DNA of 7,309 bases from Hyphomicrobiales bacterium (GTDB lineage Bacteria > Pseudomonadota > Alphaproteobacteria > Rhizobiales > HXMU1428-3): contig JAJFHW010000211.1 of assembly GCA_021775385.1 (NCBI GenBank), positions 1 to 7,309 on the forward strand. Reading direction: 5' to 3'. The notes beneath the pieces were generated by a model, which saw nothing but the letters and a program-made list of their open reading frames with translations, was not told the DNA's origin and made no database searches. Positions 1 to 4,774 of this stretch are shown here, in pieces (positions within the stretch are counted from its first letter, which is position 1; every line of letters begins with the position of its first letter). A program made the position numbers and the translations under genes.

Positions 1-365
1 TGCTCTTTCAAAGGAATGCCTAGCTTCTCGTAAGTAGCTAATAGTTCGGGGTCAACCTCATCAAGGCTTTTTGGCCCTTCAGTAGATTTAGGAGCTGCAT
101 AATAATATAGATCTTGAAAGTTAGGTTTTTCATACTCAACCTTCGCCCACTCAGGCTCTTTCATTGTCAACCAGCGTTGATAAGCATCCAGACGCCATTC
201 AAGCATCCACTCAGGTTCATCTTTTTTATCAGAGATAAATTTGACAATATCTTCACTCAAACCTTTAGGCGCTTTGACCGTTTCAATATCGGTCGTAAAC
301 CCATATTTATATTTTTCTAATTCGAGCTCTTTAACGTGATCGATTGTTTCTTTTACAGCTACCAT
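1..365 (-). CDS. sufB: SufB, Fe-S cluster assembly scaffold protein (N-terminal part, cut by window edge)
   Basis: SufB forms the cytosolic SufBC2D complex, on which sulfide and iron are assembled into Fe-S clusters and passed to apoproteins. The 121 complete codons visible read MVAVKETIDHVKELELEKYK onward and include KAPKGLSEDIVKFIS, EPEWMLEWRLDAYQRW, FQDLYYYAAPK and SLDEVDPELL; these are hallmark N-terminal segments of SufB. Full-length family members have roughly 470-500 residues, so about a quarter is seen. The core beta-helix and the conserved cysteine of the sulfur-accepting site lie beyond the left edge. The ATG at 365-363 is supported by a strong GGAGG (375-371) five bases upstream and by the family's N-terminus. 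It is the third gene of a leftward iscR-desulfurase-sufB unit, 195 bases after the desulfurase stop. SufC, SufD and SufS genes would be expected further left; that is inference. Confidence 0.96.
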   Translation of the reverse strand, partial: MVAVKETIDHVKELELEKYKYGFTTDIETVKAPKGLSEDIVKFISDKKDEPEWMLEWRLDAYQRWLTMKEPEWAKVEYEKPNFQDLYYYAAPKSTEGPKSLDEVDPELLATYEKLGIPLKE

Positions 366-455
366 AATTGCCTCCAATAGGCCGTCTTATTATTAATATT
401 TAAAATCAAACTTCAAAAAACTACATTCTTCAAATGCACCAATTACTTCGTGCCG

Positions 456-471
456 GTTGCTAGTGAGCAAC
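456..471. repeat. Small perfect inverted repeat between the desulfurase gene and sufB
   Basis: GTTGCT and AGCAAC form a perfect 6-base-pair stem around a 4-base AGTG loop, about 90 bases upstream of the sufB start. It is too small and has no T-run, so it is not a terminator. It could be an operator half-site pair or a leader hairpin ahead of sufB, or it could be chance. Confidence 0.3.
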
Positions 472-483
472 TTAAGGAACACT

Positions 484-529
484 AAAAAGTGCATCTGAAG
501 CAAACCTTGCGGATGCTTTGTGGGCACTT
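484..529 (-). terminator. Terminator-like or attenuator-like hairpin between the desulfurase gene and sufB
   Basis: Read leftward, AAGTGC (529-524) pairs with GCACTT (492-487). Inside that, after an unpaired bulge, AAGCA (518-514 side) pairs with TGCTT (502-498 side). The outer arm runs straight into T residues, giving five Ts in a row at 488-484. The interrupted stem and short U-run make it weaker than a classical terminator. Lying inside an operon, it could lower transcription of sufB relative to the desulfurase or stabilise an RNA 3' end. A short direct repeat, TGAAGCAAA, flanks it at 496-504 and 529-537. Confidence 0.35.
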
Positions 530-560
530 GAAGCAAAAAACTAAGACAAAAACACTCTGC

Positions 561-1766
561 TTATGCGGCGTGCCCCCTTTTCTTGGCACGAGTATAAATA
601 CCCTCCCAAGCTTTTAAAAAACTACCCACATCATCTTCGTCACTTCCCCATCCAAGGGAAATTCGAAGTGCTGCAAAACTAAGGTTCTCCTTAACAGCCA
701 TCGCTTTCAACACATGCGAATGGTCAACCTTGCCAGAAGAACATGCCGAGCCTGAGCTCACAGAGATATTCATTAAATCTAATTGAATAACTTGCGTTTC
801 CGCTGAAAAGTCGGGCACTGCAAAACAACAAACGTTGCCCAATCGAGACACATTTTTACCAAACACAACAGCATCTGGAGATATTTCTAACAATCCAACC
901 TCAAGCTGATCGCGCAATTCTCGAATGCGCGCTTGGTCAGCTGAAAAACTCTCACTAACAGCAACAGCCGCAGCTCCAAAACCAACGATACCAGCCATAT
1001 TCTCTGTGCCACCACGTCGTTTCAGTTCCTGGCCACCGCCAGCAACAAGAGGGTCCCTTAAAACAATTGATGGATCGCGTAAGATAAGCGCGCCAACTCC
1101 TTGCGGCCCTCCTATTTTATGCGCTGAAACACTGATCAAATCAGCATTCGTCATTGGGAGTAATAAAGGCATCTTGCCAAGAACTTGCACACAATCAGAA
1201 TGGAGCAAACCACCAGCTTGATGGACAATTTCTGCAATCTCTGCAATCGGCTGTATAATTCCAGTTTCATTGTTCGCTGCCATGACGGAAACCAGAAGAG
1301 GTTTTATCTCTTTTTTGTTTACTTCATTTTTACTGATCTCATTCACAGCTTCTTCAGAGCTAAGCAATTCAGAACGAAGCCATTCAACATCAACCACACC
1401 ATCTCTATTCACCGGGATAACAGTGATCTTATCTTTATCAAACCGCATACCGTTCAAAACAGAAGGATGTTCAATAGCAGACACATAAAGACGAGCTTGC
1501 GCTTGCAAATCTTTTGGAAACAAACTTGGTGTTAATGCCAGATTATTCGCCTCTGTCCCGCCAGAAGTAAAAATCACATCTTGGGCACGCGCACCTACCA
1601 TTTTCGCAACAGCCTCACGTGACGCTTCTATGCGTCCATGCACATCACGGCCCTGGTTGTGCACACTTGACCCATTACCAAAAACATCAAAAGCCTCAAT
1701 CATAGCTGCCTTAGCAGGCTCGAGTAACGGGGCTGATGCATTATAATCTAGGTAAGTTCGAGCCAT
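561..1766 (-). CDS. Cysteine desulfurase, IscS/NifS type (class V aminotransferase fold)
   Basis: This PLP enzyme removes sulfur from L-cysteine, giving alanine and a protein-bound persulfide for Fe-S assembly in the cytosol. Numbering from the ATG at 1766 (401 residues), it shows the N-terminus MARTYLDYNASAPL, then TSGGTEANNLAL (68-79), the PLP-stacking His in SAIEHPSVL (100), NNETGIIQPI (166-175), SDCVQ with the PLP-contacting Asp 191, SAHKIGGPQG with PLP Lys 217, RRGGTEN (250-256), and the mobile-loop catalytic Cys 342 in SSGSACSSGK. That loop is the group I (IscS/NifS) type, not the SufS type. Length is normal. A GTG at 1769 is also possible, but the ATG fits the family N-terminus and lies 8 bases from GAGGAG (1780-1775). 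It overlaps the iscR stop by one base (TGATG), which suggests translational coupling. A Lys/Glu-rich segment near 137-155 looks like an insertion before VSVMAANNETG. Confidence 0.95.
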   Translation of the reverse strand: MARTYLDYNASAPLLEPAKAAMIEAFDVFGNGSSVHNQGRDVHGRIEASREAVAKMVGARAQDVIFTSGGTEANNLALTPSLFPKDLQAQARLYVSAIEHPSVLNGMRFDKDKITVIPVNRDGVVDVEWLRSELLSSEEAVNEISKNEVNKKEIKPLLVSVMAANNETGIIQPIAEIAEIVHQAGGLLHSDCVQVLGKMPLLLPMTNADLISVSAHKIGGPQGVGALILRDPSIVLRDPLVAGGGQELKRRGGTENMAGIVGFGAAAVAVSESFSADQARIRELRDQLEVGLLEISPDAVVFGKNVSRLGNVCCFAVPDFSAETQVIQLDLMNISVSSGSACSSGKVDHSHVLKAMAVKENLSFAALRISLGWGSDEDDVGSFLKAWEGIYTRAKKRGHAA

Positions 1767-2287
1767 CACAATTGCTCCTCTTTTAAAGGAGCCGCATTAG
1801 TTGAAGACAATTCATCCCCTGAAGTCGCTTCAAAAACTTTCAGAGTTTCAACAAACTCTGCGGCAGAAACAATCACATCAGCCAAACTGATTTTCTTTAA
1901 AAAATCTTTTATGTGCAAACCAAGATCTTGCCATAGTCCGTGAGTTAAGCATCGTTGTCCAGCAACACAGCCGCCCACATCAGTCAATGAACAGCGCGTC
2001 ATCTGCACAGGCTCTTCTACAGCTTCCATAATTTCTAAAATAGAAATTTCCGTCGCATCTCGGGCTAACACATAACCACCACCGGGCCCTCGGCTACTCT
2101 TCACCAACCCGGCACGACGTAATTTCATAAAAATCTGTTCTAAAAAAGCTTGTGAAATAGCCTGGCGTTCAGAAACCTGCGCAATCGCCCTAGGTCGCAA
2201 AGTTTTTGATGGGTCAAGGCGAGCAGCTTCATCAGCCAAATCTGCCATAGCCATCACAGCATAGCGACCTTTAGAACTTAATTGCAT
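1766..2287 (-). CDS. iscR: IscR, Rrf2-family Fe-S-sensing transcription regulator
   Basis: IscR senses Fe-S supply by carrying a [2Fe-2S] cluster and controls cluster-assembly genes, usually including its own. The protein has 173 residues. The N-terminal winged helix (about 1-75) begins MQLSSKGRYAVMAMADLA; its recognition segment includes SQAFLEQIFMKLRRAGLVKS, followed by SRGPGGGYVLAR. The cluster-binding segment reads TRCSLTDVGGCVAGQRCLTH, with Cys 99, 107 and 113 plus His 116. E. coli IscR has C-x5-C-x5-C-x2-H; here the first gap is seven residues, but all four ligand positions are present, so it should bind a cluster. The start matches the family N-terminus; only a weak GAAG precedes it. 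It is the first gene of the unit, and its last codons contain the ribosome-binding site of the desulfurase gene. A candidate IscR site covers the promoter about 180 bases upstream, pointing to autorepression. An unrelated Rrf2 paralogue such as RirA is less likely given the synteny. Confidence 0.95.
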   Translation of the reverse strand: MQLSSKGRYAVMAMADLADEAARLDPSKTLRPRAIAQVSERQAISQAFLEQIFMKLRRAGLVKSSRGPGGGYVLARDATEISILEIMEAVEEPVQMTRCSLTDVGGCVAGQRCLTHGLWQDLGLHIKDFLKKISLADVIVSAAEFVETLKVFEATSGDELSSTNAAPLKEEQL

Positions 2288-2441
2288 ATCAGCACTTCAA
2301 CCTTGTTCGTGTTTCAAAGCCCAAAACTTCCATCACGCTTCTCCATCAGCCAATCTCAAAAACTAACTAAAAAACAGAGCCCACAAATTGAAACGGGGGC
2401 AAAATGAAAAAAAGCTGGAAAAAATACTCAAAACAGCCTAA

Positions 2442-2458
2442 TTTGAAATCATTCTAAA
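2442..2458 (-). promoter_or_regulatory. Candidate Irr box (iron control element) at the iscR-suf promoter
   Basis: Leftward sequence TTTAGAATGATTTCAAA is an imperfect inverted repeat: TTTAGAA, three bases, then TTTCAAA where a perfect mirror would be TTCTAAA (5 of 7 matched). This closely resembles the TTTAGAA-N3-TTCTAAA type of element I recall for Irr, the Fur-family regulator of Rhizobiales that responds to heme/iron status. It lies immediately downstream of the predicted -10, over the expected transcription start, a repressor position. The consensus is from memory and no matrix was scored. Confidence 0.5.
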
Positions 2459-2461
2459 CTA

Positions 2462-2490
2462 GAAATATAATTCCCGACCCACGAAGTCAA
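2462..2490 (-). promoter_or_regulatory. Leftward promoter of the iscR-desulfurase-sufB unit
   Basis: Leftward TTGACT (2490-2485) is a five-of-six -35 match. Two -10 choices follow: TATATT (2469-2464, five of six, 15-base spacer) or TATTTC (2467-2462, poorer, ideal 17-base spacer). The start would fall near 2455, leaving a leader of about 165 bases before iscR. The -35 lies inside the candidate IscR site, as expected for an autorepressed promoter. Confidence 0.55.
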
Positions 2491-2494
2491 GTAT
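2470..2494 (-). promoter_or_regulatory. Candidate IscR type-1 binding site
   Basis: Read leftward, the 25 bases start ATACTTGACT and end GGTCGGGAAT. Against the E. coli type-1 consensus as I remember it (ATASYYGACT, five variable bases, then AGTCRRSTAT), about 19 of 25 positions agree, including the GACT and GTC cores of both half-sites. It covers the promoter -35. In E. coli the holo-IscR form uses this site class to repress its own operon. The alphaproteobacterial consensus may differ somewhat. Confidence 0.65.
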
Positions 2495-2529
2495 TCTGTT
2501 CAAAGATTTCTGCATTATTTTTTATGCGC

Positions 2530-2535
2530 TATAAT
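2530..2535 (+). promoter_or_regulatory. Probable -10 box of the rightward hydrolase promoter
   Basis: A perfect TATAAT lies 79 bases upstream of the hydrolase start. No good -35 hexamer is found 16-18 bases upstream; the best candidates share only a leading TT. This may therefore be an activator-dependent promoter or a chance match in AT-rich DNA. The IscR-like site is centred about 60 bases upstream of the start this box would give. Confidence 0.35.
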
Positions 2536-2614
2536 ATTTTCTTTGGCTTTATCGGCTTAACTTGCTAGGAACAGATGGTACGAAGTATCAAACAGGACGA
2601 AATCAAGCTAAGAT

Positions 2615-3286
2615 ATGCCTGAAGTTATTATAAACGGCCCAGCAGGGCGCCTAGAAGCCCGCTATCACCATAATAAAGCTAGCGATTCACCCATCGCAAT
2701 CCTTTTGCACCCACATCCGCAATTTGGCGGAACTATGAACAATCAAATTGTTTATAATTTATATTACACATATGTGGAACGTGGGTTTTCGGTTTTACGC
2801 TTCAACTTTCGCTCGGTTGGGCGCAGTCAAGGCGTCTTTGATAATGGTCCAGGCGAGCTATCAGATGCAGCAAGCTGCCTTGATTGGCTACAAACACAAA
2901 ACCCGGATGCCCGCACCTGCTGGATTGCAGGCGCCTCTTTCGGCGCATGGATTTCAATGCAACTTTTAATGAGGCGACCTGAAGTTGATGGTTTCATCTC
3001 AGTTGCGCCGCCAGCCAATCTTTACGATTTCAGCTTTCTTGCACCATGCCCTTCTTCTGGTTTAATTGTAAATGGCGCCACCGACAGAGTAGCACCAGCA
3101 CAATCAGTAACAGACCTGGTAAGCCGCCTGAAAACTCAAAAAGGCATAGTAATCACACATGATGTCTTAGAAGATGCCAATCACTTCTTTGAAGGTAAAA
3201 TGGATAATTTAATGGAAAGCATTGATAATTATCTAGATTTAAGATTAGGCGTTACGCCTAAAATGCTTATTGGAAAAGACGACTAG
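2615..3286 (+). CDS. Small alpha/beta hydrolase (COG2945-like), function unknown
   Basis: This is a predicted cytosolic serine hydrolase of 223 residues, normal for this single-domain family. Strand beta3 and the oxyanion loop are in AILLHPHPQFGGTMNN (28-43), and RFNFRSVGRSQG (62-73) is the usual post-beta4 signature. The nucleophile elbow GASFGAW gives Ser 108, the acid is Asp 157 in VNGATDRVAP, and the base is His 190 in DANHFF. The triad is complete, so it is probably active; the substrate cannot be read from sequence. No signal peptide or membrane segment is seen. The ATG fits the family N-terminus but lacks a good ribosome-binding site (an AGGA lies 17 bases away). It is divergent from iscR and shares its control region. 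My recollection is that a hydrolase of this family commonly neighbours the suf operon in rhizobia, which hints at a link but proves none. Confidence 0.9.
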   Translation: MPEVIINGPAGRLEARYHHNKASDSPIAILLHPHPQFGGTMNNQIVYNLYYTYVERGFSVLRFNFRSVGRSQGVFDNGPGELSDAASCLDWLQTQNPDARTCWIAGASFGAWISMQLLMRRPEVDGFISVAPPANLYDFSFLAPCPSSGLIVNGATDRVAPAQSVTDLVSRLKTQKGIVITHDVLEDANHFFEGKMDNLMESIDNYLDLRLGVTPKMLIGKDD

Positions 3287-3312
3287 ACCAAACTAAATGC
3301 ATTGGACCTACT

Positions 3313-3349
3313 AACCAAAGCTGCTTTCATTTATAAAACAGCTTTGGTT
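3313..3349. terminator. Perfect 11-bp inverted repeat after the hydrolase gene, possible terminator
   Basis: AACCAAAGCTG (3313-3323) and CAGCTTTGGTT (3339-3349) are perfect reverse complements. A further TTT/AAA pairing inside, after one mismatch, leaves a loop of about seven bases. It starts 27 bases after the hydrolase stop, a natural place for an RNA 3' end. The tail on the plus strand is TCAAAAC, not a U-run, so it is at best an atypical terminator or an RNA-stabilising stem. Its presence argues against coding use of this stretch. Confidence 0.5.
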
Positions 3350-3475
3350 TCAAAACAAAACCACTTCTTTGATGGTTGCGCATCACTTCAAGCAGTAGTA
3401 CAAAACTATAGCCTATATGCGGTAAAAACTCCCCAAATCAATTTAAAACAAACAATAAGCAGGGACGCAAAGACA

Positions 3476-4093
3476 GTGGATGATCGCCAGGAAAAACTTG
3501 AATGGCTAAAGCATGCCCTCATTGAAACAGGTTTAAAGGCATCCCCATTCGCAGAAAAAGCTGGAGTCGCCCCCGCAACATTAACCAAATTTCTAAAAAC
3601 ACCAGAAATCATCACTCCACCAAGTGATCGCATAATGAAAACATTAGCAGAAGCTCATGACTTAACAGGCTATGGCTATGATGGACAGTCTCCAGATACT
3701 GGCTTTAACGAAGAAGGCAGCCATCCGCTAAGTCCTTCCGATGTTGGTGATAAAGAGTACAAAAAATTAAAACAACTCATTTCCGATCCTGAAGATGAGA
3801 ACTTCCACGTCGTTGAAGGAAATGGTCTTGAAAATCTTCATATAAAACACGGAGACATCGTCTTTGTTGATCATAACAGACCCCCCAAAGAAAACGATAT
3901 TGTCTGCCTCTCGCTCCGTGACGAAGAAAACTTCTCAGCTAAAACAATATTCCGTCTTTACGTTCCCTCCGGGTCGGTTACAGCCTGCATAACAGCCACA
4001 AACGACCCCGCAATAAGCAACAAAGTTATCTTTGTGGACGGTATAAATGTCAAAATATATGGCGTTGTAGAAAAAATAATCCGCAACCTTTAA
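3476..4093 (+). CDS. HTH regulator with an S24 (LexA/CI-like) domain lacking the catalytic serine
   Basis: The predicted DNA-binding repressor has 205 residues from the GTG. Residues about 4-60 hold a helix-turn-helix, with GLKASPFAEKAGVAPATLTKFLK as turn and recognition helix. After an acidic linker (about 70-95), the C-terminal half resembles peptidase S24: VEGNGLENLHIKHGDIVFVD (113-132), then SAKTIFRLYV, ATNDPAIS and KIYGVVEKI. The usual VxGDSMEP box reads VEGNGLEN, so the self-cleavage serine is Gly 117; Lys 156 of SAKTIFRL probably sits at the catalytic lysine. It is therefore unlikely to self-cleave as LexA and CI do. Reading can extend in frame to a TTG at 3302, but that adds residues unlike the family and runs through a hairpin. 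The GTG has AGGGA 10 bases upstream. No SOS box is visible. Neighbours do not reveal its targets. Confidence 0.75.
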   Translation: MDDRQEKLEWLKHALIETGLKASPFAEKAGVAPATLTKFLKTPEIITPPSDRIMKTLAEAHDLTGYGYDGQSPDTGFNEEGSHPLSPSDVGDKEYKKLKQLISDPEDENFHVVEGNGLENLHIKHGDIVFVDHNRPPKENDIVCLSLRDEENFSAKTIFRLYVPSGSVTACITATNDPAISNKVIFVDGINVKIYGVVEKIIRNL

Positions 4094-4251
4094 AATTCAC
4101 TCGTCAAATTTTATTATTAAATTTTATCATTGATTATTAAAAACAAGCATTGTACTGTGCAAGGACAAATTGTGCAAAGGCGGCATATTGTTGTTTTCCA
4201 TTAAAAATGACCCGAAGCACACTGAAAACATCAATAAAAAGCTAAAAATTT

Positions 4252-4292
4252 GTATAATCACTACATAGAATGCAACTGAGATCGTATAATCA
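4252..4292 (+). repeat. Direct repeat GTATAATCA, two copies 32 bases apart
   Basis: Identical 9-mers sit at 4252-4260 and 4284-4292, each containing a perfect TATAAT. The 32-base spacing is about three helical turns, putting both copies on the same DNA face. They may be tandem -10 elements for the gene at 4427, or protein-binding sites. Neither has a recognisable -35. Confidence 0.4.
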
Positions 4293-4313
4293 AGAAAACG
4301 AGTAATATTTAGC

Positions 4314-4334
4314 ATTCAATATTTATCATTGAAT
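4314..4334. repeat. AT-only inverted repeat, 7-base arms and 7-base spacer
   Basis: ATTCAAT (4314-4320) and ATTGAAT (4328-4334) are perfect reverse complements around a 7-base spacer, about 95 bases upstream of the MucR-like gene. It overlaps the second copy of TTTATCATTGA. The form fits an operator for a dimeric regulator more than a terminator. Confidence 0.35.
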
Positions 4335-4426
4335 TTTAAAATTAAATTCTCCTTATACCTTCGCCATAGAAAAACATACAATCTTACAATCCTTCAAAAT
4401 CTAACGATTTATAAAAGGGTCACTCA

Positions 4427-4702
4427 ATGCAATCAGATTTTGAAAATTCAATCTTGCAAATCACCGCAAAAATAGTGGAAGCATTTGTAAAAAATAACGA
4501 AGTCCCTCAAGAGGAATTACCATCCTTTATTCAAAATCTTTACGCTGATCTATTTCGAGAATTAGAAATTCTAAGTAGTTCGAAGAAAAATCCGAAAATT
4601 ACAAAAAAAATGCTTGAAACACTGCTAGATAAAATAGAGAACGACAAAAAATATTACGTTATCAGTGATCTAAATTTAAAAAAAATCTTATTCTATCATT
4701 AA
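4427..4702 (+). CDS. MucR/Ros-like N-terminal domain protein lacking the zinc finger
   Basis: MucR/Ros proteins are alphaproteobacterial DNA-binding regulators with an N-terminal helical oligomerisation domain and a C-terminal C2H2-type zinc finger. Residues 8-43 here, ILQITAKIVEAFVKNN then VPQEELPSFIQNLYADL, follow the family pattern (LxLTADIVSAYVSNNxVPxxxLPxLIxxVHxAL). The family has about 140 residues; this has 91. The end reads YYVISDLNLKKI, which lines up by eye with the finger start YIICLEDGKKF, but the zinc-ligand Cys is Ser and the Cys/Asp ligand is Asn; the protein stops before the two His ligands. It should not bind zinc or DNA in the usual way. AAGGG lies 7 bases before the ATG, a good ribosome-binding site, so it is probably translated. 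It converges on anmK, with 63 bases between. It could be a decaying paralogue or a working dominant-negative partner. Confidence 0.65.
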   Translation: MQSDFENSILQITAKIVEAFVKNNEVPQEELPSFIQNLYADLFRELEILSSSKKNPKITKKMLETLLDKIENDKKYYVISDLNLKKILFYH

Positions 4703-4732
4703 GCCAAACCAAGCTTAAACTAGACCAAACTC

Positions 4733-4774
4733 AAACTAAACTAAACTAAACTAAACTAAACTAAACTAAACTAA
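4733..4774. repeat. Pentanucleotide tandem repeat (AAACT), eight perfect copies
   Basis: Eight uninterrupted AAACT units plus AA fill 42 bases between the convergent MucR-like and anmK genes; more degenerate copies extend left to about 4715. On the minus strand it reads TTTAG repeated, which places a TAG in each frame within 15 bases. The first leftward unit encodes the last AnmK residues (LV) and its stop codon. A tract like this is expected to vary in copy number by replication slippage. Confidence 0.95.

Larger units (their letters stand above)
4094..4426. other. AT-rich intergenic stretch of 333 bases with short repeats, no supported gene
   Basis: It lies between the S24-like regulator and the MucR-like gene. 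TTTATCATTGA occurs twice, at 4123-4133 and 4322-4332. GTATAATCA occurs twice (see separate entry), and TGTGCAA occurs at 4156-4162 and 4171-4177. Promoter-like -10 hexamers (TATAAT at 4253 and 4285, TACAAT at 4377 and 4385) lack convincing -35 partners. A 62-codon minus-strand reading frame (4315-4127) has no ribosome-binding site and is not accepted as a gene. No RNA gene is recognisable. MucR-family proteins favour AT-rich DNA, so this could be a regulatory target, which is inference. Confidence 0.5.

Noticed and set aside
925..1535. Plus-strand reading frames of 72-116 codons inside the desulfurase gene
   Set aside because: They are antisense to a clearly conserved enzyme, their products resemble no family, and they carry no start signals of note.
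4127..4315. Minus-strand 62-codon reading frame with a hydrophobic stretch, a possible small membrane protein
   Set aside because: No ribosome-binding site precedes its ATG, it lies in AT-rich DNA where reverse reading naturally gives Phe/Leu/Ile-rich peptides, and it overlaps repeats and promoter-like boxes.
4703..4765. A frameshift hiding the missing MucR zinc finger downstream of the 91-residue gene
   Set aside because: The other frames of 4600-4765 contain no CLEDGKKFKSLKRHL-like or CxxC/HxxxxH pattern, and only repeat-rich DNA follows before anmK.
3287..4765. Remnant prophage or insertion sequence, suggested by the CI/LexA-like gene
   Set aside because: No integrase, transposase, terminal inverted repeats, target-site duplication or other phage gene is visible in the window.
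4733..4774. CRISPR array or origin iterons
   Set aside because: The unit is only five bases with no spacers and no cas or rep genes nearby; it is a simple microsatellite.
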